DNA of 64,000 nt from DATMER01 sp963741305 (GCA_963741305.1 CAVUHL010000003.1:7378001-7442000); one strand, 5' to 3'. Shown: positions 43,201 through 51,865, counted from the first letter of the stretch. Made by a program: numbers and translations. The notes: generated by a model not told the origin, from the letters alone.

Positions 43201-44288
43201 AGCCGGGCTCCCGATGCCGCAACGGCGGCGGAGGCAAGCAGCAGGGCGAGGGCGAGGCGGACTACCAGCTCGCGCAACGGCTCGGCGTCGCTCCAGCTCA
43301 GGGTCCCGCCCGGAATCGCCTCGAGGCGTTTCCTCAGCTCACGGTCCACGGAGAGGGAGGAGGCGCCGTGGGCCCGCCAGACGAAGAGGGCGCGGGCGGG
43401 CTCCCCCTGAAAGCGCACCAGGTCGAGCGGCTCCTGCCGGCGCGAGCGGACCGTGGCCAGGGACATCAAGGGCACCGCACCTCCCCCGCGGGAGACAGTC
43501 ATGCTCCCGACCTCGATCGGAGGCACGACGAGCGGCCAGTCGCGGCCGTTGTGACGTACCTGGCCCAGAGCAAGAGCTCCCAATGAGCGCTCGACCTCGG
43601 CGCGGACCGCTTCAGCCTCCTCCCACGGGTCGAGGGCCGAGCCGCGCGTCTCCACCCGGACCTCCTCACGCCGCGTGCCGTACACCTGCACGGCCTGGAT
43701 GCCCGGGATCGAGCGCAGGGCCTCCGCCGCCTTTTCCGCCCGCCGGTCGCTGGAGCCGGACAGCCAGACGATCGCGAAGAGCTCGCCTTCGGCCTCCGTC
43801 GCCGGGGTGATCCAGAGGCTGCCCTTCTGGTGAAGCCTGCGCCGCAGGTCCGCCAGCTCCGACTCCAGCCGGGCCGCCTTGCGCTCGGGATCGGTTCCCG
43901 GGGCGAAGCGCACGGTCAGCCGGGCGCCGTCGGTCCGCACCTCGCCCCCGACTTCCTCGACCCGGCCGAGGGAGCGGATGGCGCTCTCGATCTCCTCGAC
44001 CCACTCGCGGGTCACGGCCGCGGGGTCGGTGGAATCGCCGAGGTTCAGGCCGACCGTCAGCTCCGGGAAGCTCTGCCGCGGCATGTAGTCGAGAGGCAGC
44101 CGCGCCAGGGCCACGGCCCCGAGGACCAGGAGGCCGAAGGTCAGGACGAGACGGGCGAGCGGGCGGCCGGACCCCCCACCCGGGGCGCCATGAATGTCGC
44201 CCCTACAAGCAAGCCCATTCCCGTCTCGCTTGTAGGGGCGTGATTCATCACGCCCTTCCGGATGGCCTCGCTGTCCTTCCGTGGTCAC
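40287..44288 (-). CDS. Degenerate RND permease fused to an ABC ATPase
   Basis: 1333 residues from GTG 44288, overlapping the RND gene stop by GTGA. Residues ~42-1010 follow RND topology: TM1 LARLVLTFGLLVLGAVALARL, a first porter loop with DPAAVTREWVEEIESAIRS, a TM block, a second loop (SLVLRLRLPEGTTLEETARR) and a last TM block. The TM4 proton-relay motif (GxxVDxAI) is missing; the segment reads VALAIGASAAVPAAML. Residues ~1045-1333 form an ABC ATPase: Walker A GLLGPNGAGKTTLLRIL, FSGGMRQRVGIARALL and Walker B ILIVDEPTTGLDVESR. A 146-bp palindromic repeat is inserted in frame (residues ~472-521), and another palindrome lies in codons ~13-34, so the true start may be later. The fusion suggests ATP-assisted function of an inactive RND partner. 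Confidence 0.8.
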   Translation of the reverse strand: MTTEGQRGHPEGRDESRPYKRDGNGLACRGDIHGAPGGGSGRPLARLVLTFGLLVLGAVALARLPLDYMPRQSFPELTVGLNLGDSTDPAAVTREWVEEIESAIRSLGRVEEVGGEVRTDGARLTVRFAPGTDPERKAARLESELADLRRRLHQKGSLWITPATEAEGELFAIVWLSGSSDRRAEKAAEALRSIPGIQAVQVYGTRREEVRVETRGSALDPWEEAEAVRAEVERSLGALALGQVRHNGRDWPLVVPPIEVGSMTVSRGGGAVPLMSLATVRSRRQEPLDLVRFQGEPARALFVWRAHGASSLSVDRELRKRLEAIPGGTLSWSDAEPLRELVVRLALALLLASAAVAASGARLAGRWGALSLGLALPAAVAASANAFWLAGIGLNVTTLVALAIGASAAVPAAMLRAVGKASFRAMAFTAVAAAVTVPVTVALASEELGPLLSEPAGAFLLAVVGAVIAAALVPSPPGPLSRSTQAHPPRERGRLAFGLIPPLPGRAGSGDRERGLGGEGFRDPGTIVLFAATLAYVAAALFGPSLLPKPADLYPDTGSLVLRLRLPEGTTLEETARRIQEIEARVKKAEEVEDFWSRSSEGEGFVIADIRRRDRRPDRLARLVTRLRYGIAAGGGSLTIDTGGGGGERTVRRLEDRAEIDDEGNTYRAILRSADLPTLLDGYERILNRLATMKVRTHWIVRHDVRTVRLALRPVAGLSPERAAAFASHLRRASTPPGELWLPALAEGAERTLLVAPAGVSTDPDEVPPMAALLQRPLLLDGQPFLPASSLVLREEVVQARIARQSGRFVMPVDLRIILGTELGRIAFRREIDRNLGQVGQLGQLGLPTGTDLERPSMAPGLWQSERTRLIVLGMAVPLLLFAVAACRLGGLLRGLVALAPLCLGLLAATPLIQSGLRQADELTVFALAAALALALPAVVEGTLSSPAVRPSRLYRALRQETPWLLGAVPALAIGLAAPTLGLDPLLLRWVTPLRAAAVAGGTALLASVLLSPALLLLARGAAERLRKPEEVRRRQRPPQWAAPGAPTLEAHTLTKVYGGKVTALSGVRFELTPGIVGLLGPNGAGKTTLLRILTGLLNPSRGEVRYRGVAVNPENLSDYRRQIGFLPQDFNAYPELTAEQFLDHWAIERGMPARERREEIERLLAAVGLEEHARRKVRDFSGGMRQRVGIARALLGSPPILIVDEPTTGLDVESRTRFRQILLEQATERVVLFSTHIASDVEAAASRILLLHRGRLRFDGTPEELTARARGRVFRALLGDEELPDFGRRYRITTRVRTLEGIRVRAVARPGDPLAGEEIAPNLEEAYLAEMD
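42727..42872. repeat. Palindromic repeat family A, copy inside the RND-ABC gene
   Basis: Outer arms CCCTCACCCCC and GGGGGGTGAGGG with inner CCCCTCTCCCGG / CCGGGAGAGGGGG arms. Same family as 48245-48413 and 60254-60410. Here it is in frame and encodes a Pro/Gly/Arg-rich insert between transmembrane helices. Confidence 0.8.
44187..44250. repeat. Palindrome with CGCCCCTACAAGC arms
   Basis: CGCCCCTACAAGC and its complement GCTTGTAGGGGCG flank a ~19-bp centre. It lies within the annotated N-terminal codons of the RND-ABC gene, which argues that the first ~35 residues are repeat-derived or that translation starts later. Confidence 0.65.
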
Positions 44289-47176
44289 GCAGACCTCCGA
44301 GCTCTTCGGTACAGCACCGGCACCAGGATCAGCGAGGCGAACGTCGAGGTCACCATGCCCCCGATCACCGTGATCGCCAGGGCGCGTTGCAGCTCCACGC
44401 CTTCGCCCGGGAGGAGGGCCAAGGGGAGCATGCCCGCGATCGTCGTGGCCGTCGTCATCAGGATCGGCCGGTAGCGCTCCCGGGCCGCGGCACGGATTGC
44501 CGCGTCCATCTCCTCTCCACCTCCCACGCGCTCGTGGATGCGGTGCACAAGGACGATCGCGTTGTTCACCACGACCCCGGCGAGCAGGATCAGTCCCAGG
44601 AAGGAGAGGATGTTCAAGGTCTGGCTTGTGATTGCGAGCAGGCCGAGCGCTCCCCCGGCGGCGACCGGCACCGTGGCCATGACCACCAGCGGCAGACGGA
44701 GCGATTCGTAGAGCGCCGCCACGGTGAGGAAGACCAGGAGCAGGGAGAGCGCCAAGGCCAGGCGGAGCTGGGAGAAGGCCCGGCGCAGCTCCAGCGCCTG
44801 GCCTTCGAGGGCAACCGGAAGCCCGGAGAGTAGCGCTTCCGGGTCTCTGGCTTCTCCCTCGAACACCATCCGCTCGGCGGGGCGGCCGTCCAGCCGCTCC
44901 AGGACCGCGGGACGGAGGCCGGGATCGAGCCGGGCCAGGGCGCGCAAAGGAACGATGTTGGGGACGCTGACTGGAAGCATCTCCGGATCCTGATCCGAGG
45001 ACCGCACCAGGACATCGGGCTCGACTCCATCCATCCGGATGCGGCCGGCGGTCTGCTCGCCGAGCCCCAGCCGCACCTGCTCCTCGATCTGGCCGCGGTC
45101 CGTGCCCAACGCGGCCAGGCGGGTGGCATCCCAGGTGAGGAGGAGAGCCGGTTGCGGACGGTTGCGGCGCAATGCGACCTCTCTCAAGGAAGTGGTGGCC
45201 AGCCGCTCGCGGACTTTGCCGGCGAGGTCCGCGGCGCGCTCCGGGGTCGCCCCGGTCGCGACGATCTCCAGCCGCCGGCCCGCCCGCTCGATCGGCTCGA
45301 CGAAGGCGCTGGTGCGGGGCTCGACCCAGACTTCCACGTCGGGCAGCCGGGAGAGGGACGCGGCCAGAGCCTTCCGGGCCCGCCTCGCCTCGTCCGCATC
45401 GGCGAAGGAGAGGACGACGCGGCCGGTTTCCTCCCGGCGCTCATCTTCCGGGAACTGGGTGGCCATCCCTGCCGCGACCTTCACCACCCGTTCGCCCAGG
45501 ATCCGAGCGGCTTCCGGCGAGAGGTCCGGGGCCAGGCGGTAGCGCACCACCAGCTCTGTCGAGGCGGCGTCCGGCACCAGCTCGCTGGGGAGGACGGCCA
45601 GGGCGAGCACCGCCACCAGGGCCGTGGCCGTCCCGGCGAGGACCGTCAGCCCGGGACGGGCCAGGGCAGCGTCGAGCAGTCCGAGGTAGGCGCGGCGGCC
45701 GGGACTCCTCCCGAGGTCTTTTCTTGCTGGAGCGTTGCCGCTTAAAACGGGGGTCACCGTCAACGAGAACAGGAGCGACGCCGCCTGGGAGACCACGATG
45801 GCGAAGGCCTGCACCCCGAAGAAGGCGCGGGCGAGCCCCTCCAGGTAGATCAGGGGGAGGAAGACCACGGCCGAGGTGAGGAAGCTCGCGATCACCGGCA
45901 GGGCGACTTCCTTCGTGCCGGTGACCGCCGGGGTCGGATCTCCCGAGGCGCGGGCGGTCTCGATGGACTCCAGGACCACGATGGCGCTGTCCACCAGCAT
46001 GCCGGCGGCGAGCGCCAGGCCGGCGAGGGAGACCACGTCCAGGGAGGCGCCCGCGAGGTGGAAGCCGGCGAAGGAGGTCAGCAACGAGGCCGGCACTACT
46101 ACCATCATGGCGAAGGTCGGGCGCCAGCGGCCCAGGAGGATCCGCAGCACGGCGGCCCCGAGCACGATGCCGATCAGGGCCGCGAGCCCCAACTCCCTGA
46201 GGGCGTCCACGACTTCGCCGCTGCGGTCGGAAACGACCTGGGGCCTGGGGCCGGAGCCAGTCCGCGCGGCCAGCTCTCCGACCCGCTCCCTCACGTTCCG
46301 GGCGAGGGCCACGGCGTTCGCCTCCGGCGCCCGGAAGATCCGCACGAGCACCCCCTCCTTGCCGTTCAGGCGGAAGAAGGTGCCGTCCTCCACCTCCTCC
46401 AGCCCGACCCCGGCCACGTCTCCGAGATAGCTCTGATCGACTTGGAGGGCGCGCAGGTCGTCCAGGGAGGCGACGTCCTCGCGCACCAGGAGCGGGCGCA
46501 CGGTAGTCCCGGCCAGGGCGCGCCCAGCGGGGAGGGCGATCCCCATGGAACGCAGGCGTCCGACCAGGTCCGCCGGGGTGAGCCCGCGGGCGGCCAGGGC
46601 CGCGGCCCGCGGCCGGACCACGGCGTGAAGCGGGGTCAGGCCGACCGTTTCGATCCGGCCGGCGCCGTCGAGCCGCGCCAGCTCGGGCACCAGGAGCTTG
46701 CGGGCGAAGGCGGTGCGCGCCGAACCGGAAGCTCCGCCGAGCACCGCGACCTCCACGATCGGCTCGGCATCCCCGGTCGCCAGCTCGATCGACATCGAGC
46801 CTCCCCCGTCCAGGTCCGCGAGCAGGCGCTCGGCCTCGATGCGGAGGCGGTCGGCGTCGGTCTGCCACTCGCTCTCCACCCGGGCGCGGAGGAAGCCGTC
46901 GCCAGTCCAGGTGCGGACCGAGGTCACGCCGGCCAGGGCGGCGAGCCGCCGCTCCACGGGCCGGGTCAGGCGGTCGATCACCTCGTCGCGCGCCTGCCCC
47001 TCGGCCGGGATCGAGATCTCCAGGCGCGGCCTCTCGAGCTCGGGCAGTAGCGAGACCGGCAGCCGCAGAAGGGAGAAGGCCCCGAGGACCACCAGGGTGA
47101 TGGCGCCGATCAGCGTCGAGACCGGCCGCTCAATGGCTTGGTGGAGGAAACCGTGACGGATCATCTCGCGGATCAT
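44285..47176 (-). CDS. RND efflux permease
   Basis: 963 residues from ATG 47176, which overlaps the adaptor stop as ATGA (the open frame extends upstream, but as antisense of the adaptor). TM1 IGAITLVVLGAFSLLRLP is followed by the porter loop VTSVRTWTGDGFLRARVESE. TM4 motif GMLVDSAIVVLESI near 395 keeps the proton-relay Asp; LGLILLAGVVVNNAIVLVHRI and TATTIAGMLPLALLPGEG near the end are typical RND motifs. Proton-driven export of an unknown substrate through a periplasmic adaptor. It probably assembles with the degenerate RND-ABC protein, as in two-permease RND systems. No outer-membrane channel gene is in the operon. Confidence 0.9.
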   Translation of the reverse strand: MIREMIRHGFLHQAIERPVSTLIGAITLVVLGAFSLLRLPVSLLPELERPRLEISIPAEGQARDEVIDRLTRPVERRLAALAGVTSVRTWTGDGFLRARVESEWQTDADRLRIEAERLLADLDGGGSMSIELATGDAEPIVEVAVLGGASGSARTAFARKLLVPELARLDGAGRIETVGLTPLHAVVRPRAAALAARGLTPADLVGRLRSMGIALPAGRALAGTTVRPLLVREDVASLDDLRALQVDQSYLGDVAGVGLEEVEDGTFFRLNGKEGVLVRIFRAPEANAVALARNVRERVGELAARTGSGPRPQVVSDRSGEVVDALRELGLAALIGIVLGAAVLRILLGRWRPTFAMMVVVPASLLTSFAGFHLAGASLDVVSLAGLALAAGMLVDSAIVVLESIETARASGDPTPAVTGTKEVALPVIASFLTSAVVFLPLIYLEGLARAFFGVQAFAIVVSQAASLLFSLTVTPVLSGNAPARKDLGRSPGRRAYLGLLDAALARPGLTVLAGTATALVAVLALAVLPSELVPDAASTELVVRYRLAPDLSPEAARILGERVVKVAAGMATQFPEDERREETGRVVLSFADADEARRARKALAASLSRLPDVEVWVEPRTSAFVEPIERAGRRLEIVATGATPERAADLAGKVRERLATTSLREVALRRNRPQPALLLTWDATRLAALGTDRGQIEEQVRLGLGEQTAGRIRMDGVEPDVLVRSSDQDPEMLPVSVPNIVPLRALARLDPGLRPAVLERLDGRPAERMVFEGEARDPEALLSGLPVALEGQALELRRAFSQLRLALALSLLLVFLTVAALYESLRLPLVVMATVPVAAGGALGLLAITSQTLNILSFLGLILLAGVVVNNAIVLVHRIHERVGGGEEMDAAIRAAARERYRPILMTTATTIAGMLPLALLPGEGVELQRALAITVIGGMVTSTFASLILVPVLYRRARRSA

Positions 47177-48453
47177 TTGGGCGCGTCCTTCACCTCGACC
47201 ACCTGGTCGCCGTCCTCCAGCAGGGAGGCGCCGCTCACGACCAGCCGGTCGCCCGGAGTGAGCCCGCGCACGACTTCGATCCTGCCTCCGCCGCGCGCCC
47301 CGGTCTCCACGGCCTTCCGGCGGGCCACGAGCCCCTGCCTCCGATCTACGATGAAGACCGCGCTGCCGTCCTCGGACACCACCAGGGCATCCTCGGGCAC
47401 GGTCAGGGCCTGGGCCCGGAGGTCCAGCTCCACGCGCAGCTCCACCCCTTCGCCCGGAGCCGGAAGCCCTTCGGGATTCGTGACTTCCACGATCAGCGGC
47501 ACGGTGCCGCCGGCCTCCACCATCGGGCTGACCTCGCGGATCACCCCTTCCCCCGTGTCCGCACCGCTTTCCCCGCTGGAGGCGAAGCGCACCTTGAGGC
47601 CCGGATGAAGGCGTCCGCGGTCGGCCGCGGCGGCCCGGCCCTGGACTTTGAGGGAGCCTCCGGCGGCCACGCGGGCGAGGACGGTGCCCGATACCACCTC
47701 GGAGTCGGGCGGGATGCGGTTGTCCACGATCAGCCGGCCGCTCACGGGGGAGCGCAGGCTGAGCCGGCCGGCACGCCCCTGTGCGGCCTCGAGCCGGCTG
47801 CGGGCGAGGTCGGCTTCCGCCTTGTAGGAGGCCAGCACGGCCGCGGCCTCGACGCCCGAGTCGAAAGCCCGCTGATGCCGGGCCAGCTCCGACGAGGTCA
47901 GCTCCACGCGCAGCCGCGCCTCGGCAAGCTCGGCCTCGGAATCGTGGCTGGAGATCCGGGCGAGCACCTCGCCGTCCCGCACTACCGCGCCGGTCGTCAG
48001 CCCGCCGGCAAAGCGGCCGGGGTAGTCCAGCCGGCCGGACACCGGGATCGTCACCTCGCCGAAGCCCGAGGGCTGGACCACGCCGAGCAGCGCGAGGGTG
48101 GGCTGGAACGGCTCCCACTTCACGACCTCCAGGCGCACGGGCGCTGCCGGCGGCTCGTCGGGCACGTCAGCGGGGGCCGGGGTGCAGGCGGCGAGGGAAA
48201 GGAGTGCCATGAGGAGCAGCAGGGGAGGGAGGGGGCCACCGCTCCCGGAGCCCTCACCCCCGACCCCTCTCCCGGTCCCCCGAGCACGCCCTCCCCGGTA
48301 GAGGGGCGCCACCGCCCTGCCCAAAAGCAACAGCAAACCAGAGCAAGTCTCCCCCTCTCCCGGGGCGGGCGTGCTCGGGGGACCGGGAGAGGGGGCCGGG
48401 GGGTGAGGGCCGAAGGGCCACGGACGGATCTCCGTTCTCATAGGCTTCTCCAT
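47173..48453 (-). CDS. Periplasmic adaptor (HlyD/MFP family) lipoprotein with in-frame repeat insertion
   Basis: 426 residues from ATG 48453, whose ATGA overlap with the upstream permease stop fixes the start. The first ~15 residues (MEKPMRTEIRPWPFG) are separated from the lipoprotein signal core LLLLMALLSLAAC (Cys ~89) by about 57 repeat-encoded residues. After that: barrel-sandwich half VSGRLDYPGRFAGGLTTG, a helical hairpin (about 190-250), second half SLRSPVSGRLIVDN, and a beta barrel. If the insertion blocks export, an internal ATG at 48210 could rescue a short-signal form. It links inner-membrane RND/ABC pumps to an outer-membrane channel. Confidence 0.85.
   Translation of the reverse strand: MEKPMRTEIRPWPFGPHPPAPSPGPPSTPAPGEGETCSGLLLLLGRAVAPLYRGGRARGTGRGVGGEGSGSGGPLPPLLLLMALLSLAACTPAPADVPDEPPAAPVRLEVVKWEPFQPTLALLGVVQPSGFGEVTIPVSGRLDYPGRFAGGLTTGAVVRDGEVLARISSHDSEAELAEARLRVELTSSELARHQRAFDSGVEAAAVLASYKAEADLARSRLEAAQGRAGRLSLRSPVSGRLIVDNRIPPDSEVVSGTVLARVAAGGSLKVQGRAAAADRGRLHPGLKVRFASSGESGADTGEGVIREVSPMVEAGGTVPLIVEVTNPEGLPAPGEGVELRVELDLRAQALTVPEDALVVSEDGSAVFIVDRRQGLVARRKAVETGARGGGRIEVVRGLTPGDRLVVSGASLLEDGDQVVEVKDAPK
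48245..48413. repeat. Palindromic repeat family A, copy inside the adaptor gene
   Basis: About 169 bp, same arms as 42727-42872 (CCCTCACCCCC ... GGGGGGTGAGGG, with CCCCTCTCCCGG internally). Located between the coupled start codon and the signal-peptide core, in frame, with no stop codon. Confidence 0.8.
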
Positions 48454-49112
48454 CAGGAAATCATCGTCTCCGGCCGCCGGAGCCGGCGCCGGGCATAGAA
48501 GTAGAGGAGGACCGTCGCGGCGCCGAGCACCGCAACGCTCACGATCCAGTCGATCAGGGCCTTTTCGCGCGGAAGCAAACTGCCGCGGACCCCGAAATGC
48601 CGGTCCGGCACCGGGTTGTGGAAAAACCACCGGTTCAGGGCGATCGTGGTCACGATCGAGGCGAGCCAGACGCCGCCCGCGGTCCTCAGGCGCACTGCCC
48701 AGAACAGGGCCAGCGCGCCGAGGAACGCGCTCACCACCAGCACCTGGGTCAGGCAGGAAAGGATCGGGAACCAGCGCTCCTCCTGGAACCAGGTGAGGAG
48801 GATCAGCACCCACCCCTGGACGGCCATCAGCGCGCTGACCATGGCTGCCCGGCGCAGGAAATAGCGCTCCACGTTCGGAGCCGACAGCGCGAGGTCGAGG
48901 CAGCCGGCGCGGCGCTCCACCTCCACCAGCCCGGCCAGCGCCGGAAGGCCCAGGATCAGCAGGGGAAAGAGGACCACCTGCCGGTAGACGTCCTGGGGCT
49001 CTGCCTCCGTGCTGAGCATCATCGCGAGCAGGGTCCAGAGGACCACTACCACATCGGCCGTCGCGAACAGCTTGAGGCGATTGCCCAGCAGGAGCTCCAG
49101 CGTCCGCTTCAC
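48453..49112 (-). CDS. ABC-2-type permease subunit
   Basis: 219 residues from GTG 49112 (GTGA overlap with the upstream gene). Six hydrophobic segments: FATADVVVVLWTLLAMML, VVLFPLLILGLPALAGLV, AAMVSALMAVQGWVLILLTW, VLVVSAFLGALALFWAV, VWLASIVTTIALNRWFF and IVSVAVLGAATVLLYFYA. No ATPase motif. It would pair with the 918-residue permease-peptidase-like protein and the ABC ATPase at 51862-52728 to form a transporter in the inner membrane. Confidence 0.75.
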   Translation of the reverse strand: MKRTLELLLGNRLKLFATADVVVVLWTLLAMMLSTEAEPQDVYRQVVLFPLLILGLPALAGLVEVERRAGCLDLALSAPNVERYFLRRAAMVSALMAVQGWVLILLTWFQEERWFPILSCLTQVLVVSAFLGALALFWAVRLRTAGGVWLASIVTTIALNRWFFHNPVPDRHFGVRGSLLPREKALIDWIVSVAVLGAATVLLYFYARRRLRRPETMIS

Positions 49113-51865
49113 TTCCCCTCCCCTTCGAAGTGGGCAAGGTCCCTCGGCGCCCCCTTGCGGACCAGGCGGTGGCACTCCCGGTTCGGATCGAGGAACACCG
49201 CCTGCGGACGGTGGCGGGTGGTGAAGGCGAAGCCGGCGCTCTCGCCGGTGCCGGCCCGGAGGATCGTCGACTCCGGCCCGAGGTCGGTGTTGAGCACCAC
49301 CTGGCAGAGCGCCTCGCCCTTGCCCTGGTTGACCATGCGGCCCGTTACCAGCCAGGCATCGCCCGCGCGCCGGAACTCGACGCCCTCCAGCACCGGATAG
49401 GGCAGGTCGCCCGCGATGAAGAAGTCCTGGATCAGCCGCTCCACGGTCTGGGGGCTGTGGCGCTCGAACAGCTCGAACAGCTCCTGCGCCGTGCCCGGTC
49501 CGGCCTCGTCCCCACGGTCATCTCCACGGGAGAGGAACTCCTCCACCGCGGCGCGCAGGGGCTCGGCGCCCATGCGGCTCTCCAGGGCCGCGACCAGCGC
49601 CGGGAAGCGGTAGTTCCAGTAGCCGTAGTAGAGGCCCTCTGCGAGGGCCGGCTTCTGGACCCCCTCCTCGTCGTAGGGGTGCAGGGGGCCGACCACGGCG
49701 CCGCTCCTCGCACCGAGGCCGAGCCGTTCCAGGGCCAGGGCCTGGAGGAACTGGCGGAAGAAGATGTTGTGCTCGGGCACGATGCGCCGCCGGTCGGTCA
49801 GGCGCACGGAGAGGATCTCCGCCACCAGGTACTCGGGTGTGAGGCCCTTCATCCCGATCAGGTCCGTCTCCTGGAGGAAGACCAGGTTCCCCTTCACGGA
49901 GAGGAAGCTGTCCCAGGGGTCGCGGTACCACCGCCCCAGGGACTGCCCCCCGTCCCGGTAGTGGATACCCTGGTGCGGCCACTCGAGCACCACGAGCCGC
50001 CCCAGGGAGCCGGCGCCCGGCCACGCCTCGTCGAGCATCCCTGCGCTGCGGGCGAGGAACCCCAGGTGCAGCTCCGCGGCCCGCATGTGGGCGGAGAACA
50101 CCGCCACGGCCGTTCCATCCACCTCCCCCTGCAGAAGCCGCCCCTCTAGCAGGCGATAGTGGCCGCCCACCACCGCGAGGTCGGAGAGCGGCGTCCGGCA
50201 GTGGCTGGCGAGGGCATTGTTGCGAACGATCCCGCCGCAGGTGTCCGCCAGGAAGAGGCCCGGCGGGGTGGAGAGCGACAGCTCCACCTGCGCCCGCGGG
50301 AAGACCGTCTCTGCCGTTTCCTTCCAGGCCCCATAGCGGGGGACCGGGACCAGGGAGCCCTGGGAGAGGTCCACGCGGTAGCCCGAGACGGACGGCTGGC
50401 GGAAGGAGTATGCGAACGGGAGCCGGTCGCGGCCATAAAGGGCGTCCCGGTGCAGGATGTAGTGGCCGGCGAACGTGCCCGGGCCTTGCGGTACGGCGAA
50501 GACGGTCGCGGCCGGCTCGCCCGAGAGGCGGAAGCGCAGCTCCCGGCGGCCGCCCGGCGGGATGGGCGGCTCCAATTGCAGGCCCAGCCGGTCCCACTCT
50601 CGGATCAGGGTGACCCGGCCGGTGTCCGCCGTCACCTCGATGCCGAAGCGGGGGTTGAGCTGGAAGGCGAGGGACCCGGCAGGCTCCTCCCCCTGATTGA
50701 CCATCTCCCCTGTGACCTGAAGGCCCACCGCCTGCCCGGGGCCGATCCGGCCCCCGAGCCGCCAGCGCCCGGGAACGACCCCGGTGGGAGTGATCCCCAC
50801 CCTCCCCTGGGTCTCGGCGGAGAAGCGGGTTTCCGCCAGCGACTCGTAGCTGAGCCCGCGCCAGGCCAGCAGCCCGAGCAGGGCCGCCGCCGCCAGGAGG
50901 CCCGCGGTCAAGGCCAGACGGTCGGCGGCTGCCGGCGCGGGGTCGGGCTTGTAGCGCTCCCGCAGCTTGCCGTAGGTGAGGAGGAAGCCGCGGATGGGGT
51001 GGTCCGGCCTCACGCGCATCGGCCGCACGTCCGGCCGGGTACGGCGCAGGTAGACCGCCGCTGCACCGAGGGCCAGGGCGGCCAGGGCGGCGAAAAAGGC
51101 GCAGTCCGCGAGGAGCTGCTCCCCGATCACCCGGGCATCGAACCCCGACTCGCTCGACGGGATCGGGAAGGTCCAGCCATAGCCGCTCTCCCGGCCGGAC
51201 AGCGAATGGACCATGCGCGTGATCGTCCACATGGCCTCGGGGAAGCCCACCCATCTGAGGGGCGAGCCGAAGCGCAGCGCGAAGTGGTGCAGGAGCTGGT
51301 TGGCGAGGAGTGGGACCAGGGCGAGGACGATGGCGAGGAGAGGCAGCGCGCTCAGCGCTCCGCCGCCGATCGTGCCGATGCCGAGCCCCAGGGCGGAAGC
51401 GGTCAGCGCCAGCGGCACGGTGTGGAGGAGCCAGGGACCGGCGAAGGCCCAGGGGTGGAGGGGGGCGGCCCCGTCCGCAATGGCGATCCCGGCCGCGGCG
51501 GCAAAGGGGAGGACGGTGAGCGGCAGGATCATCGCCTGGAGAGCCAGCCAGCGGCGGAGCAGGTAGCCGGCGTTGGAGACCTCGCACAGCGTCACCGTGC
51601 TCCAGGCCCCCTCCCCCTGCTCGCGGGTGACGCCGTCCAGGGAGAGGAGGAAGGCAAAGAGCGCGGTCAGCAGCGGCACGAGGTTCGCGACCTCGGAAGC
51701 GTAGGTGGAGCCCCCGATCGCGTACGTCAGGGCCGGGAGCCGCAGGTGGATGACCGCGGCAGGGAACGAGCCTGCCAGCACGTAGAGGACCGCGGCCGTC
51801 CGGAAGCGGAGCGACCGCGCCTGCGTGCGCACCTCGTGAGAGATGAAGGCCGCGGTCAGCCTCAC
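49109..51865 (-). CDS. ABC-2 permease fused to an M1-peptidase-like domain
   Basis: 918 residues, ATG 51865 overlapping the ATPase stop. Residues 1-280 hold six transmembrane helices of an ABC-2 permease (VPLLTALFAFLLSLDGVT, LIVLALVPLL-type segments), a further helix lies near 320 (LALTAGLLAAAALLGLLAW), and 350-918 is an extracytoplasmic region resembling M1 aminopeptidases: barrel-like N-part, LALERLGLGAR, EGLYYGYWNYRFPALVAALE and ERLIQDFFIAGDLPYP. The zinc motif HExxH is not present, so it is probably a binding rather than hydrolytic domain. Such permease/M1 fusions occur in lipoprotein and efflux operons; substrate unknown. Confidence 0.75.
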   Translation of the reverse strand: MRLTAAFISHEVRTQARSLRFRTAAVLYVLAGSFPAAVIHLRLPALTYAIGGSTYASEVANLVPLLTALFAFLLSLDGVTREQGEGAWSTVTLCEVSNAGYLLRRWLALQAMILPLTVLPFAAAAGIAIADGAAPLHPWAFAGPWLLHTVPLALTASALGLGIGTIGGGALSALPLLAIVLALVPLLANQLLHHFALRFGSPLRWVGFPEAMWTITRMVHSLSGRESGYGWTFPIPSSESGFDARVIGEQLLADCAFFAALAALALGAAAVYLRRTRPDVRPMRVRPDHPIRGFLLTYGKLRERYKPDPAPAAADRLALTAGLLAAAALLGLLAWRGLSYESLAETRFSAETQGRVGITPTGVVPGRWRLGGRIGPGQAVGLQVTGEMVNQGEEPAGSLAFQLNPRFGIEVTADTGRVTLIREWDRLGLQLEPPIPPGGRRELRFRLSGEPAATVFAVPQGPGTFAGHYILHRDALYGRDRLPFAYSFRQPSVSGYRVDLSQGSLVPVPRYGAWKETAETVFPRAQVELSLSTPPGLFLADTCGGIVRNNALASHCRTPLSDLAVVGGHYRLLEGRLLQGEVDGTAVAVFSAHMRAAELHLGFLARSAGMLDEAWPGAGSLGRLVVLEWPHQGIHYRDGGQSLGRWYRDPWDSFLSVKGNLVFLQETDLIGMKGLTPEYLVAEILSVRLTDRRRIVPEHNIFFRQFLQALALERLGLGARSGAVVGPLHPYDEEGVQKPALAEGLYYGYWNYRFPALVAALESRMGAEPLRAAVEEFLSRGDDRGDEAGPGTAQELFELFERHSPQTVERLIQDFFIAGDLPYPVLEGVEFRRAGDAWLVTGRMVNQGKGEALCQVVLNTDLGPESTILRAGTGESAGFAFTTRHRPQAVFLDPNRECHRLVRKGAPRDLAHFEGEGK

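Noticed and set aside
47177..48118. Long N-terminal extension of the RND permease gene
   Set aside because: It is antisense-phase reading of the adaptor gene; the ATGA overlap at 47173-47176 gives the natural start.
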